A stretch of DNA of 64,000 nt from Gemmatimonadales bacterium (GTDB lineage Bacteria > Krumholzibacteriota > Krumholzibacteriia > LZORAL124-64-63): positions 1-64,000 of the forward strand of contig JAHOYV010000004.1 in assembly GCA_019038745.1 (NCBI GenBank), in the 5' to 3' direction. Positions within the stretch are counted from its first letter, which is position 1. Every line of letters starts with the position of its first letter. Below, piece by piece: positions 43,506-53,771 of the stretch. Position numbers and translations under genes: made by a program. Under the pieces are notes generated by a model that saw nothing but the letters and a program-made list of their open reading frames with translations, was not told where the DNA came from and made no database searches.

Positions 43506-45053
43506 ATGACGAACCAGGACCGAGCCTCCGTCCAGCCGAACAACCTGCTCTCCCGTTTTCTGGGGGCCATCGAACGAGTGGGCAACGCCCTGCCGCATCC
43601 TGCCGCCCTGTTTGCCCTTTTCGCTTTTATTATCGTCGTGCTTTCCTGGCTCTTGAGCTTGCTGGAAATTTCCGCGATCAACCCCAAGGACGGCTCTCTG
43701 GTTCAACCGATCAATTTGCTTTCTCGCAGCGGGCTGCATTGGATCCTTGAAAACACGGTGGACAACTACACAGGCTTCGCACCCCTGGGGGTGGTTCTGG
43801 TCGCGTTGCTGGGTATCGGAGTGGCCGAAAAGAGCGGGCTGATCGGCACGGGCCTAAGGATGCTGGTCCATGCCGCTCCTCGACGCCTGCTGACTTTTGT
43901 GATTGTTCTGGCCGGTGTGATGAGCAACATGGCCAGCGATGTGGGGTATGTGCTGCTCGTTCCCATGGGAGCCCTCATTTTTCTCTCGGTGGGTCGTCAC
44001 CCCATCGCAGGGCTGGCCGCGGCCTTTGCCGGCGTGTCGGGTGGCTTCAGCGCAAACCTGTTGCTGGGGACCATTGATCCCCTTCTGGCAGGACTCACCC
44101 AGGAAGCGGCCCGGATCATCGATCCGGAGTATACCGTTACCCCCGCCTGCAACTACTACTTCATGGTCGTTTCCACCTTCGTGATCGCCCTGGTTGGCAC
44201 CTGGGTGACCGAGAAGATCATCGTGCCTCGCCTGGGGGATTACTATGGTGAGGTCCCCGCCGGAGCCGACGAACTGCGGGAGCTGACCGGTCCGGAGAAG
44301 AAGGGCCTGGTCTGGGCCTCGGTTGTGAGTCTGGCACTCCTGGGAATCGTGTTTGCCGGCCTGATGCCGGCCGATGGATTTCTACGCCATCACGAAAGCG
44401 GAAGCGTTCTTCATTCCCCATTCATGCACGGGATCGTGACCTTCATCTTCCTGGGCGGATTGTTGGCGGGCCTGGCCTATGGCCTGGCCGCCGGAACTTT
44501 CCGCAGCGAAACGGATGTCGTACAGGGCATGAAGGAAGGTATGGAGTCACTGGCTCTATTCCTGGTACTGGTCTTTTTCGCCGCCCAGTTCGTCGCCTAT
44601 TTCAAGTACACAAACCTTGGCCTGATTCTGGCCATCAACGGTGCCGAGTTGCTGAAGGCCTCGGGTTTGGGTCCCATCCCGTTGATGCTCGCTTTTATCC
44701 TGCTCTCGGCCGGCATCAACCTTTGTATGGGAAGCGCCTCGGCCAAGTGGGCCTTCATGGCGCCGGTCTTCGTGCCCATGTTCATGCTTCTGGGCTACAC
44801 GCCGGAACTCGTGCAGGGCGTCTACCGGATCGGTGACAGTTCGACGAACATGATTTCACCGATGATGTCGTTTTTCGCCCTGATCGTGGCCTTCGTCCAG
44901 CGCTACGACGCCAAGGCGGGCATGGGTACGGTCATTGCCACGATGCTGCCCTATTCCATCGCCTTCACTTTGGTCTGGATGGTGATGCTGGTGATCTGGC
45001 TGTTGGCCGGGATGCCGCTTGGACCGGGTGCGGGTCTGTATCTGAACGGGTAG
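43506..45053 (+). CDS. AbgT-family transporter
   Basis: The 515-residue inner-membrane protein matches AbgT (p-aminobenzoyl-glutamate) transporters over its length. The N-terminus reads [18 protein letters not shown], then [21 protein letters not shown]. The re-entrant loop blocks [17 protein letters not shown] and [21 protein letters not shown] follow, with [19 protein letters not shown] and [15 protein letters not shown] in the C-terminal half. Members import PABA-glutamate or export sulfonamides using the proton or sodium gradient. Here it neighbours a POT-type peptide carrier, consistent with uptake of peptide-like substrates. Confidence 0.92.
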   Translation: MTNQDRASVQPNNLLSRFLGAIERVGNALPHPAALFALFAFIIVVLSWLLSLLEISAINPKDGSLVQPINLLSRSGLHWILENTVDNYTGFAPLGVVLVALLGIGVAEKSGLIGTGLRMLVHAAPRRLLTFVIVLAGVMSNMASDVGYVLLVPMGALIFLSVGRHPIAGLAAAFAGVSGGFSANLLLGTIDPLLAGLTQEAARIIDPEYTVTPACNYYFMVVSTFVIALVGTWVTEKIIVPRLGDYYGEVPAGADELRELTGPEKKGLVWASVVSLALLGIVFAGLMPADGFLRHHESGSVLHSPFMHGIVTFIFLGGLLAGLAYGLAAGTFRSETDVVQGMKEGMESLALFLVLVFFAAQFVAYFKYTNLGLILAINGAELLKASGLGPIPLMLAFILLSAGINLCMGSASAKWAFMAPVFVPMFMLLGYTPELVQGVYRIGDSSTNMISPMMSFFALIVAFVQRYDAKAGMGTVIATMLPYSIAFTLVWMVMLVIWLLAGMPLGPGAGLYLNG

Positions 45054-45176
45054 CGGATTCGCTGCCGGCGAATAATTCTTACGGAAACAAGCCACGGAGG
45101 CTACAATTAGGCATTCAACCCAGCGTTAGCCCGGAATATTCCGAAAATCCACGCTGTTAAAACAAGGGAGCCATTC

Positions 45177-46529
45177 ATGAGCCAAGACGTCCAATCCTGG
45201 CGCTTTCCCCGTATGTTCTGGACCGGCAATGCCGCGGAACTATGTGAACGCGCCGCCTATTACGGGACCTTCATCGCCCTGGGCCTTTACCTTAACCGGG
45301 TAGTCGGCCTCGACGACGTTCAGGCCGGTTGGGTCGCGGGCCTGTTTGGCGCCTGGATCTATCTCGTGCCTTTCTTTACCGGGGCCCTGGCCGACCGCAT
45401 AGGTTTTCGGAACGCCTTGATGATCGCCTTTGCCCTGCTGACTCTGGGCTATGGCACCCTTGGCGTATACAGTACCATAACTCCGGTTGGGGTGGGCCTG
45501 GTCCTGATCGTGCTTGGCGGGTCCATCGTCAAACCGGTCATATCCGGGACGGTGAGCAAATCCTCCAACGAGGCTAATCGGGCTCGAGCATTCAGTATTT
45601 TCTACATGGTGGTCAACATCGGTTCTTTCATCGGCAAGACCATCGTGGCCGATATCAGGATCCAGATGGGTGTACAAAAGGTCCCGTTTTTCTCGGCGGG
45701 CGCATCGCTGCTGGCCTTGATCATCGTGGCGCTGGTGTATTTCCCGGACCGGGAAGGCGGGGGAGAAAAGACCAAAAACATCAGGGAAGTATTGGATGGG
45801 ATGTGGGCTGCGGTAAGCAACCTGCGCTTCCTGTCCCTGATCATAATCACCGCCGGGTTCTGGGCCATCCAGGGGCAGCTTTACGCCTCGATGCCCAAGT
45901 ACGTGTTGCGCATGGCCGGTGAGGGTTACAAGCCCGAATGGATGGCCAACATCAACCCGTTGGTCGTTGTTATTTTTGTGATCATGGTCACTCACCTGGT
46001 TCGCAAGTGGAAGCCCCAAAGCTCCATTCTGGTGGCCATGTTGATCATTCCATTGTCCGCCATCTCCATGGCGGCCTCGGCCTGGATTCACAGCGACATC
46101 AACGTATTCGGGATGGCAGTGCATCCCATCGTTTTTATGATGGTCATCGGTATTGCCCTTCAGGGAATCGCCGAATGTTTCCTCAGCCCCAAATGGCTTG
46201 AGTTCGCCTCCCTTCAGGCTCCCAAGGGTCAGGAAGGCACTTTTCTCGGCTTTGCCCACATCAACACGTTCCTGGCCTGGCTGTTTGGTTTTGCCTTCTC
46301 CGGGTATCTCCTGAAGGCCTACTGTCCTGAACCCTCCACCCTGGATGCGGCAACCCAAGTGGCCCATAAGCTGTTTCTGGAGGGACAAGGTCCCATGCCA
46401 GATGCGTATGCTAATGCCCATTACCTGTGGTACGCCTACATCGGGGTGGGTTTGGTCTCACTTATCTCGTTGCTGATTTTTATTCAGGTGACGAAGAAGT
46501 TGGATGCAGGGAAGGTTGAAGCGGAATAA
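45177..46529 (+). CDS. POT/PTR2-type peptide transporter, MFS (copy 1)
   Basis: Twelve hydrophobic helices in 450 residues. The POT signature is at the start: AELCERAAYYGTFIALGLYL, including the ExxERxxYYG proton-coupling motif, followed by GALADRIGFRNALM. The second signature GGSIVKPVISGTVSKSS has the Lys-Pro in place of the usual Gly-Ile-Lys-Pro. It takes up di- and tripeptides with protons. A second relative lies at 55651-57210. The gene has an AAGGGAG ribosome site. Confidence 0.85.
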   Translation: MSQDVQSWRFPRMFWTGNAAELCERAAYYGTFIALGLYLNRVVGLDDVQAGWVAGLFGAWIYLVPFFTGALADRIGFRNALMIAFALLTLGYGTLGVYSTITPVGVGLVLIVLGGSIVKPVISGTVSKSSNEANRARAFSIFYMVVNIGSFIGKTIVADIRIQMGVQKVPFFSAGASLLALIIVALVYFPDREGGGEKTKNIREVLDGMWAAVSNLRFLSLIIITAGFWAIQGQLYASMPKYVLRMAGEGYKPEWMANINPLVVVIFVIMVTHLVRKWKPQSSILVAMLIIPLSAISMAASAWIHSDINVFGMAVHPIVFMMVIGIALQGIAECFLSPKWLEFASLQAPKGQEGTFLGFAHINTFLAWLFGFAFSGYLLKAYCPEPSTLDAATQVAHKLFLEGQGPMPDAYANAHYLWYAYIGVGLVSLISLLIFIQVTKKLDAGKVEAE

Positions 46530-46571
46530 GAAGACGGCGGGTCTTGGTTGCCGTCATGGTTGATATGGGTT

Positions 46572-46622
46572 CGCCATGTTCCTTTCACCTGCGGGTGTCT
46601 GGGAGATGGCGGGCCTTTTTTT
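46572..46622 (+). terminator. probable terminator after the first POT gene
   Basis: CGCCAT (46572-46577) can pair with ATGGCG (46606-46611) around an inner ACC...GGT hairpin, followed by seven T (46616-46622). It lies 43 bases after the stop codon. Confidence 0.5.
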
Positions 46623-46780
46623 GTGGGTCCGTTGGCACGCCGTCGTTCGTATCTGAATTTAATGTTTTGAAGCATATGATGGGTTGAGATCGGGACGTGG
46701 AACAAACAGGTCCTGGATGTGGTTTGAGGAGGGGTTGGTCTTCTGAACCCATTGAAGGTGATAAAGGAAAAAGTTCTCTT

Positions 46781-48037
46781 ATGCATGTAGATAATCGATC
46801 AATCCTGAGGCCTGTTTTAGCCGTGGCAGTCTGTGCTTTTGCAACAGTTGCATTTCTGGGTACGGTTCGCGCGGCTCAATGGCAGGGGTCGATTGAGACA
46901 GATGGTTCGATCACTCGAATCAACAATCCTGCCACTCCCGTCAATGAACCAGAAATACTCCATCCTCAAGAGATGTGGCGTCTGGATGGAAGTGCGGATG
47001 ATGCCTTTTTCGGAATCATCTATCGCGCGGTGGCTGATTCGGCAGGCCAGGTGTATCTGTTGGATAATCAGCAGAAGCAAGTCCTGGTCGTCAACCCGTA
47101 TGGGGATATTTGCCTTTCAATAGGCAGGGAGGGCAATGGTCCAGGCGAATTCGTAAGAGTAGTCGACGTTTTCGTTGATTCGGAGGGTCGGGTAGGCGTT
47201 GTGCAAAATGCCCCGGGGAAAATCGAAATGTTCGACACCTCCGGCCATCCCATGGGTCGCCTTTTCCTTCCGGAATACGGTAATAAAAGCCTTCTCAAGG
47301 TCCGGTCAGCCAAGTTCGCGGCCGGTCGTGTTTATGCATCGCTTCTGAACCGGGTCCGTACCGGGAATCAGGACCGGGAAGCATACAACGCCCTGGTTTC
47401 CCTTGCCGGGGAAGGACAGGAGCATATCCAATATGAGGAAATCGTTTTCTGTCGGGCCTTCAATGATTGGCACTATCGAGAGCAGGGGCGGGAGCGCGGA
47501 GTCTCACCCTGGGTTTGGACGGTAGGGCCCGGAGGAAGGGTGTATTCGAATAGGGCCTTCGCTTCCTACGAAATTTCCGTTTACGATTCTGATGGGGAGC
47601 TCGAGCACGTCATTCATCGGGAGTATGTATCAAGGCAACGTCCGGATTCGGATGTCGAAGATCTGCAGGCCTACTACGACAATCGGAATGAGGGGCGATT
47701 CTTTGGTGGCAGTCCCCTCACCTATGCAGTCAGTCGAACTGATCCGGACATTGAAAAGATTTTTGCCCGAGAGGACGGCGCATTATGGGCTTTGTCGAGC
47801 CGCGGGGCATACGATAAACCTGAAGGGGTATTGGGAATTTTCGATGTCTTCGATTGCGACGGTCTTTTTGACCACCAGGCCATTGTGCACGGTGAGGGCG
47901 ATTTCAATACCGACTATTTTTTTATTTCCAACGGCTTGCTGGTGGTAGTGCGTAATATTACTGTCGACCTGTCGGATGGTCAGGACGGTGCGAGTACCGC
48001 CAACCGAAAATACGAGGTGATTTGTTACCGGTTATAG
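46781..48037 (+). CDS. secreted 6-bladed beta-propeller protein (paralogue 2)
   Basis: ATG 46781 (site AAAGGAAAAA) gives a signal peptide (SILRPVLAVAVCAFATVAF). The 418-residue protein shows the same architecture as the one at 13354: GQVYLLDNQQKQVLVVNPYG, then IGREGNGPGEFVRVVDVF, and a late blade EDGALWALSSRGAY. The two proteins match in order and spacing of these blocks, so they are paralogues. Role unknown. It is flanked by a transporter and by an empty 600-base region before the pyruvate oxidoreductase. Confidence 0.75.
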   Translation: MHVDNRSILRPVLAVAVCAFATVAFLGTVRAAQWQGSIETDGSITRINNPATPVNEPEILHPQEMWRLDGSADDAFFGIIYRAVADSAGQVYLLDNQQKQVLVVNPYGDICLSIGREGNGPGEFVRVVDVFVDSEGRVGVVQNAPGKIEMFDTSGHPMGRLFLPEYGNKSLLKVRSAKFAAGRVYASLLNRVRTGNQDREAYNALVSLAGEGQEHIQYEEIVFCRAFNDWHYREQGRERGVSPWVWTVGPGGRVYSNRAFASYEISVYDSDGELEHVIHREYVSRQRPDSDVEDLQAYYDNRNEGRFFGGSPLTYAVSRTDPDIEKIFAREDGALWALSSRGAYDKPEGVLGIFDVFDCDGLFDHQAIVHGEGDFNTDYFFISNGLLVVVRNITVDLSDGQDGASTANRKYEVICYRL

Positions 48038-48634
48038 TTGCCAAGCACCCGAACAATTCCTCCGGGTTTACTCCGGGCAATCCGTGCCACTCCTTCTCTT
48101 CGTAGGCCAACAGGTTGTGGCACAGGTCGCAATCCTGCCTGATCCACTGGCCCGAGGCGCATATCCAGTTGCTCCAAAAGATCGGCAACTTTCCGGCAAA
48201 CCAGTTCTTGATTCCACCCATCAAAAATATCCTTGCTCCTGTCTGCCTGGGCAGACGTAAGTCGACGCTCCAGAAAAGGATAGCAGCATGATGGGAGAAT
48301 GAAATCAATGGGTTGATCGGTAGATTAGTATCACCGAAGGCCAGATCGCCAATTGCCTTTACAGACCATCAAAAGCTTGATCGGAGCCAGTTTTCCAGAA
48401 ATACCGATTGATAATGTCAGGCTGGAAACGGAGTTTCCGAGTCTCCGGGCCCCGCCGTAATGCATTGAGGATGCCATGATCTGAAACGGGGGGTTTTATC
48501 TATCTTCCTTTCCAAAAAACACTTTCTGGCCTCAGCGCCGTTTATTGCCTAACATCTAACAAAATTCGATGAGACCGAAAGCGCTTCCAGTCCGGCGCCG
48601 CTTTCGTTGTTGTGCGTAAAAAGGAGCGAATATA
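48038..48634. other. intergenic region with possible gene relic and leader of the PFOR gene
   Basis: No complete gene is present in these ~600 bases. On the minus strand (about 48042-48310) there is a frame with WICASGQWIRQDCDLCHNLL followed by AYEEKEW. It includes a CxxCH heme-type site, and may be the decayed end of a cytochrome gene; it runs into the 3' end of the propeller gene, so it cannot be intact. The rest, 48311-48634, holds the upstream region of the PFOR gene, with an AAAAGGAG ribosome site at 48621. I saw no clear promoter or riboswitch. Confidence 0.25.
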
Positions 48635-51600
48635 ATGCGCAGAATGATTCTCGTTGACGGCAACGAAGCCGCCGCCTCGGTTGCACACCGAGCTAATGAA
48701 GTTATTGCCATCTACCCCATCACTCCCAGCAGCGACATGGGCGAGCACGCCGATGCCTGGAGTGCCCAGGGCAAAAAAAATGTCTGGGGAATTATTCCGG
48801 ACGTGACCGAAATGCAGTCCGAAGGTGGTGCTTCCGGCGCCGTCCACGGTGCCCTGCAGGCTGGTAGTTTGACGACGACCTTTACGGCCAGCCAGGGTCT
48901 GCTTTTGATGATTCCCAATATGTACAAAATTGCGGGTGAACTGACCGGAACGGTCTTCCACATTGCAGCTCGTTCAATCGCAACCCATGCTCTGTCCATC
49001 TTTGGCGACCACTCGGACATTTATGCCTGCCGCCAAACTGGTTGGGGCATGTTGAGCGCCACCAATGTTCAAGAGGTTCATGATTTTGCGTTGATCTCCC
49101 AGGCCGCCAGCCTGGACAGTCGCATCCCCTTCCTACACTTTTTCGACGGCTTCCGCACCAGTCATGAAGTCAGCAAAATCGAAGAACTGGCCGATGCGGA
49201 CATCAAGGCAATGATCACTGCCGACATGATCAGGGCTCATCGTAGCCGCGCCCTGACTCCGGACAAGCCGCAGCTACGGGGAACCGCTCAAAATCCTGAC
49301 TGTTTCTTCCAGGCAAGAGAAGCCTCCGCCCCATTCTATGCCGCATGTCCCGACTCCGTAATCAAGGCCATGAGTAATTTTGCGGCAATCACCGGCCGTC
49401 AGTACAACCTCTTCGATTACCACGGTGCCGAGGATGCGGACCGAGTTGTCCTGGCCATGGGCAGTGGCTGTGATGCAATCCACAATGTGGTGGACAAACT
49501 GAACGCCGGCGGCGAAAAGGTCGGTATTTTGAAAGTGCGTCTATTCCGTCCCTTCAGCGCCGAGCACTTCCTGGCCGCCATGCCCGCAAGTGTCAAAACC
49601 ATCGGGGTGCTGGATCGCACCAAGGAGCCCGGCGGCTGCGGCGAGCCCCTGTACATGGATATCGTAACCACGCTGGCCGAAGCCCAGGCAAGCGGCACCA
49701 GCCCCTTTGCCGGCCCGGTGACCGTTGTGGGCGGACGTTATGGTCTGTCGAGCAAGGAATTCAACCCGGCCATGATCAAGGCCGTGTTCGACAACCTGAC
49801 CTTGGACAAGCCGAGGAATCACTTCACCGTCGGTATCAACGATGATGTGAGCGGCACCTCCCTGGACTACGATCAGAACTACGACATTGAAGACGACAGC
49901 GTCGTGCGGGCCATGTTCTATGGTTTGGGTTCCGATGGTACCGTGGGCGCCAACAAGAACTCCATCAAGATCATCGGTGAGGGAACCGACAACCACGCCC
50001 AGGGCTACTTCGTGTACGACTCGAAGAAAGCCGGCGCAGTTACAATCAGTCACTTGCGCTTCGGCCCTGATGTGCTGCGCACGCCTTACTTGATCCGCCG
50101 GGCAAACTTCGTGGCCTGTCACCAGTGGTCCTTCATAGACCAGTTCGAGATGCTGGGCGCCCTGATGGACGGTGGAACATTCCTTGTCAACAGTCCCTAC
50201 GGCTCGGACGAGGTTTGGGCCAAATTGCCCAAGGAAGTGCAGGCCACCCTGTTGGCCAAAAAGGCGAAAGTGTATGTGATCGACGCCGTAAAGGTCGCCA
50301 GGGATGCCGGTATGGGCGGACGTATCAATACCGTGATGCAGACCTGCTTCTTTGCCATCAGCGGTGTGCTTGAGCGTGATGAAGCCATCAAGCAGATCAA
50401 GGGCGCCATCGACAAGACCTACGGCAAGAAGGGTCAGAAGATCGTCGACATGAACTATGCCGCGGTGGACTCGGCCCTGGACAACATGCATCCGGTCGAG
50501 CTTCCCGGCGAAGTGACCAGCACCCGAACCCGGTCGGCGATTGTAGCCGACGAAGCACCGGATTTCGTCAAACAGGTTTCCGCCATGATGCTGGCCGGCA
50601 ATGGCGACATGTTGCCCGTCAGCGCGTTTACTCCAGATGGTACTTGGCCTACAGGAACAGCCAAATGGGAGAAAAGGAATATCGCCCAGGAGATTCCTGT
50701 TTGGGAAGATGAGCTTTGTATCCAGTGCAACAAGTGTGTCTTCGTTTGTCCCCACGCCGCCATCCGGGCCAAGGTTTACGAGCCTGGGCTGCTGGACGGC
50801 GCACCGGAGACCTACAAGTCACTGGACTACAACGGCAAAGATTTTCCCGGCACCAAATACACGATCCAGGTCGCACCCGAAGATTGCACCGGTTGTGGCC
50901 TGTGTGTAGAAGAATGCCCGGGCAAGGATCGTGAGAATCCCGAGCGCAAGGCCCTCTTCATGGCCGAGCAAATGCCCCTGCGGAAGGCTGAGGCGGCAAA
51001 CTGGGACTTCTTCCTGAACCTGCCCAACCCGGACCGGACCAAGATCAAGACCAACATCAAGGGCAGCCAGTTCATGGAGCCCCTGTTCGAGTTCTCCGGA
51101 GCTTGCCCCGGTTGTGGTGAGACTCCGTACATCAAGTTGATTACTCAGCTCTTCGGTGACCGAACCCTTATTACCAACGCCACCGGTTGCAGCAGCATCT
51201 ACGGCGGCAACCTGCCGACAACACCGTATTCCCAGAACAGTGACGGACGGGGTCCGACCTGGTCCAACAGTCTGTTCGAGGACAACGCCGAGTTCGGTAT
51301 GGGCTTCCGGCTTTCCATCGACATGATGAACAGCGAAGCCCGGATGCTTGTTGCCCAGCTCAGTGAAGAAATCGGTGCGGACCTGGCAGAGGCGGTCCTG
51401 AAGGCAAAGATGGAGACTGAGCAGGACTTCGCGGATCAGCGGCAGAACGTAGCTACCCTGCGTAAGAAGCTGGAAGGCAATACTTCCGAGGCTGCCCACC
51501 GTCTGAAGGATCTGGCTGACTACCTGGTCAACAAGAGCGTTTGGATTGTCGGTGGCGATGGCTGGGCCTATGACATCGGTTACGGCGGACTGGATCACGT

Positions 51601-52189
51601 GCTGGCGTCGGGCAAGAATGTCAATGTCCTGGTGCTGGACACCGAGGTTTATTCCAACACCGGTGGCCAGGCTTCCAAAGCCACACCCATTGGTGCGGTG
51701 GCCAAGTTTGCCACCGGTGGTAAGCAGATCGGGAAAAAAGACCTGGGCATGATCGCCATGAGTTATGGACAAGTTTATGTGGCCCAGGTCGCTTTCGGAG
51801 CCAAGGATGCCCAGACAATCAATGCCATCAAGGAAGCTGAGAGTTATGACGGGCCCAGCCTGATCATCGCCTACAGCCCCTGCATTGAACATGGCTACAA
51901 CCTTAAATTCGGGAATGAGCACCAGGCTTTGGCCGTCAGTACAGGCTACTGGCCTATCTACCGATTTGATCCCCGGAGGATTCAGACCGGCCAGGCTCCC
52001 TTGAAGCTGGACTGTAAAGCTCCCTCGGGAACCTTTGCCGAGTATGCCGCTGTGGAAAATCGTTTCCAGATGCTGCAGAAATCCGACCCGGAAACGGCAG
52101 CGCGCCTGGCTGTGATGGGGCAGGAATTCATCGATCGCCGCTGGGCATCGTTGGAACACCTGGCCGGATTGAAGTTCGACGAGAAATAA
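48635..52189 (+). CDS. nifJ: pyruvate:ferredoxin (flavodoxin) oxidoreductase
   Basis: The single-chain 1184-residue enzyme has the standard domain order. First is the pyrimidine-binding domain (EVIAIYPITPSSDMGEHAD, EGGASGAVHGALQAG), then the transketolase-C-like domain II and the gamma domain. Next is a ferredoxin domain with two [4Fe-4S] clusters (CIQCNKCVFVCPHAAIR near 690, CTGCGLCVEECPGKD near 755). Last is the TPP domain (CPGCGETPYIKL, NATGCSSIYGGN, GDGWAYDIGYGGLDHV, NTGGQ). It oxidises pyruvate to acetyl-CoA and CO2, reducing ferredoxin or flavodoxin, and implies anaerobic or microaerobic metabolism. Monocistronic with a strong terminator. Confidence 0.97.
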   Translation: MRRMILVDGNEAAASVAHRANEVIAIYPITPSSDMGEHADAWSAQGKKNVWGIIPDVTEMQSEGGASGAVHGALQAGSLTTTFTASQGLLLMIPNMYKIAGELTGTVFHIAARSIATHALSIFGDHSDIYACRQTGWGMLSATNVQEVHDFALISQAASLDSRIPFLHFFDGFRTSHEVSKIEELADADIKAMITADMIRAHRSRALTPDKPQLRGTAQNPDCFFQAREASAPFYAACPDSVIKAMSNFAAITGRQYNLFDYHGAEDADRVVLAMGSGCDAIHNVVDKLNAGGEKVGILKVRLFRPFSAEHFLAAMPASVKTIGVLDRTKEPGGCGEPLYMDIVTTLAEAQASGTSPFAGPVTVVGGRYGLSSKEFNPAMIKAVFDNLTLDKPRNHFTVGINDDVSGTSLDYDQNYDIEDDSVVRAMFYGLGSDGTVGANKNSIKIIGEGTDNHAQGYFVYDSKKAGAVTISHLRFGPDVLRTPYLIRRANFVACHQWSFIDQFEMLGALMDGGTFLVNSPYGSDEVWAKLPKEVQATLLAKKAKVYVIDAVKVARDAGMGGRINTVMQTCFFAISGVLERDEAIKQIKGAIDKTYGKKGQKIVDMNYAAVDSALDNMHPVELPGEVTSTRTRSAIVADEAPDFVKQVSAMMLAGNGDMLPVSAFTPDGTWPTGTAKWEKRNIAQEIPVWEDELCIQCNKCVFVCPHAAIRAKVYEPGLLDGAPETYKSLDYNGKDFPGTKYTIQVAPEDCTGCGLCVEECPGKDRENPERKALFMAEQMPLRKAEAANWDFFLNLPNPDRTKIKTNIKGSQFMEPLFEFSGACPGCGETPYIKLITQLFGDRTLITNATGCSSIYGGNLPTTPYSQNSDGRGPTWSNSLFEDNAEFGMGFRLSIDMMNSEARMLVAQLSEEIGADLAEAVLKAKMETEQDFADQRQNVATLRKKLEGNTSEAAHRLKDLADYLVNKSVWIVGGDGWAYDIGYGGLDHVLASGKNVNVLVLDTEVYSNTGGQASKATPIGAVAKFATGGKQIGKKDLGMIAMSYGQVYVAQVAFGAKDAQTINAIKEAESYDGPSLIIAYSPCIEHGYNLKFGNEHQALAVSTGYWPIYRFDPRRIQTGQAPLKLDCKAPSGTFAEYAAVENRFQMLQKSDPETAARLAVMGQEFIDRRWASLEHLAGLKFDEK

Positions 52190-52217
52190 GGTGAAATTTC
52201 AGATGTGAGAAAGCAGT

Positions 52218-52243
52218 AGGGGCCGCCTTTGTAGGCGGCCCCT
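52218..52243 (+). terminator. terminator after PFOR
   Basis: AGGGGCCGCC (52218-52227) and GGCGGCCCCT (52234-52243) form a perfect 10-bp stem with a TTTGTA loop. The following tract is only moderately T-rich (CGCTACTTGGTTTGG). Confidence 0.75.
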
Positions 52244-52301
52244 CGCTACTTGGTTTGGTCTGGTTGAGCGAGTTGGGTGTTTTAAGTTGGGTAATGCAAT
52301 C

Positions 52302-53027
52302 ATGAAAATCACCAGGGAACAGGCAGTGGTTTCGGGACGAGTGCTCCAGTATCAGGTGCGCCTGCATCGCCGGGCAAGAAGGGCCAGCGTTCAGGTGACT
52401 CGGAGGGAAGGGGTCGTCGTTACCCTGCCCTGGCGGGCTCCGCGCAGGGTACTTCCCGGTCTGATGGCGGAGTGGGAGAGTTGGCTGGAAGGTCAGGTAG
52501 AGGAGTGCGGGGTCTGGGACGGCCCAGTGGTAAGGGAATTTGCCTCAGGTTCCATACTGTCCATTCTCGGTCGGCCACGTGAGCTTGTGCTGGAACCGTT
52601 GGCTGCCGGTCGCAGCCGTCCTACCGCCCGCCTGGAAGCTGATGCCCTGATCCTGTGCATGCCCACCGAGCGACTCCTGGAGCCGCGAGCGGAACTGGAA
52701 AAATATCTGCGTCGTTTGGCCCGGTCCGATTTTTCCGAGAGAGTGGACAGCTGGTCCGAGCTGATAGGTCCCCGGCCCTCTCGCTTGATAATCGGAGAGC
52801 GAAAGAGCCGTTGGGGCAGTTGCTCCCGGCGGGGCACATTGTCGTTTTGTTACCGTCTGGTGATGGCGCCTCCGGAGACCATCGACGCCGTTGTGGCCCA
52901 CGAAGTCTGTCATCTGGTGCACTTGAACCACAGTCCAAGGTTCTACGCCTTGTTGGACAGGGTTTGCCCGGGCCACCGGGAGGCCATGGTCTGGCTTAAC
53001 GAACACGAAAACGATTTGATGGTCTGA
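52302..53027 (+). CDS. YgjP-type metallopeptidase (DUF45/SprT-like)
   Basis: ATG 52302 gives 241 residues. The C-terminal half has the YgjP pattern: RLIIGERKSRWGSCSRRGTL followed by SFCYRLVMAPPETIDAVV. The zinc site is AHEVCHLVHLNHSPRFYALL (HExxH plus downstream His), ending HREAMVWLNEHE. The N-terminal half is a beta-rich domain (LRRARRASVQVTRREGVVVT). These cytoplasmic metallopeptidases are widespread; some lie in restriction operons, but no such genes are near. Substrate unknown. Confidence 0.88.
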   Translation: MKITREQAVVSGRVLQYQVRLHRRARRASVQVTRREGVVVTLPWRAPRRVLPGLMAEWESWLEGQVEECGVWDGPVVREFASGSILSILGRPRELVLEPLAAGRSRPTARLEADALILCMPTERLLEPRAELEKYLRRLARSDFSERVDSWSELIGPRPSRLIIGERKSRWGSCSRRGTLSFCYRLVMAPPETIDAVVAHEVCHLVHLNHSPRFYALLDRVCPGHREAMVWLNEHENDLMV

Positions 53028-53128
53028 CGGGTCGAGAATCTCGGCCCGGAATCTTTCCCGTTGTTCGCGATCGTGCTATGATCTGCAGCAATCCGCCGTA
53101 TGGCAAATCAACCAACCCCGGAGTTCCC

Positions 53129-53692
53129 ATGAGCGACCTTTACAAACGCGAAGTTACCCTGTCCCTGTTGCATGAGTTCACCCAGACCGAGGGGTTGCGA
53201 CGGCACGCCTACGCAGTGGAAGCAGCAATGGCGGCAGCGGCTGAGCGAACCGGCAACGACACCGAATATTGGTCTGCCATCGGGCTGTTGCATGATTTCG
53301 ACTACGAGCAATATCCCGAGGCCCCGGATCATCCCCTGAAAGGCGCCGACATTCTGCGTGAGCGTGGCTATCCCGAGGAATTTGTGCGTACCATCCTCAG
53401 TCACGCAGCCTATACCGGAGTACCGCGAGAGAACGACTGCGCGAAATGGCTCTTCGCCGTAGACGAATTGTGTGGTTTCTGCATGGCCTGCGCCATGGTT
53501 CAGCCTGATAAAAAAATTGCCCAGGTGAAGGTCAAATCGGTTCGCAAGAAGCTGAAGAAGAAGGACTTCGCCGCGAAGGTGAACCGTGGGGAAATCAGCG
53601 AAGGCGCCGCCGATCTGGGCCTTGAACCGGACGAGGTGATTGCCCACGTTCTGGAGGCTTTGACTGGAGTGGGTCGCGATCTGGGGCTCTGA
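53129..53692 (+). CDS. HD-domain hydrolase
   Basis: ATG 53129 gives a 187-residue protein. The metal-binding HD pair sits in IGLLHDFDYEQYPEAPDHPL, with an earlier His in RRHAYAVEAAMAAAAE and a late Asp in FAVDELCGF. This is the typical single-domain HDIG-related layout in predicted hydrolases. The C-terminal third is basic and Lys-rich (KVKSVRKKLKKKDFAAKVN). Substrate is unknown; HD proteins of this size usually act on nucleotides or phosphoesters. Confidence 0.85.
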   Translation: MSDLYKREVTLSLLHEFTQTEGLRRHAYAVEAAMAAAAERTGNDTEYWSAIGLLHDFDYEQYPEAPDHPLKGADILRERGYPEEFVRTILSHAAYTGVPRENDCAKWLFAVDELCGFCMACAMVQPDKKIAQVKVKSVRKKLKKKDFAAKVNRGEISEGAADLGLEPDEVIAHVLEALTGVGRDLGL

Positions 53693-53771
53693 TATTCAAA
53701 GATTTTCAGGGAAAGGGACTTGGTCTTGTGTATTGCGTTACGAAGGACGGCCAACTCCGGTGGAGGCTGTA

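Noticed and set aside
45240-46421. 393-codon minus-strand frame opposite POT copy 1
   Set aside because: Composition is His/Gln/Gly-rich antisense of a membrane protein; no motif.
49541-52159. Two minus-strand frames of over 400 codons opposite the PFOR gene
   Set aside because: Antisense to a complete, highly conserved enzyme; no start context or family similarity.
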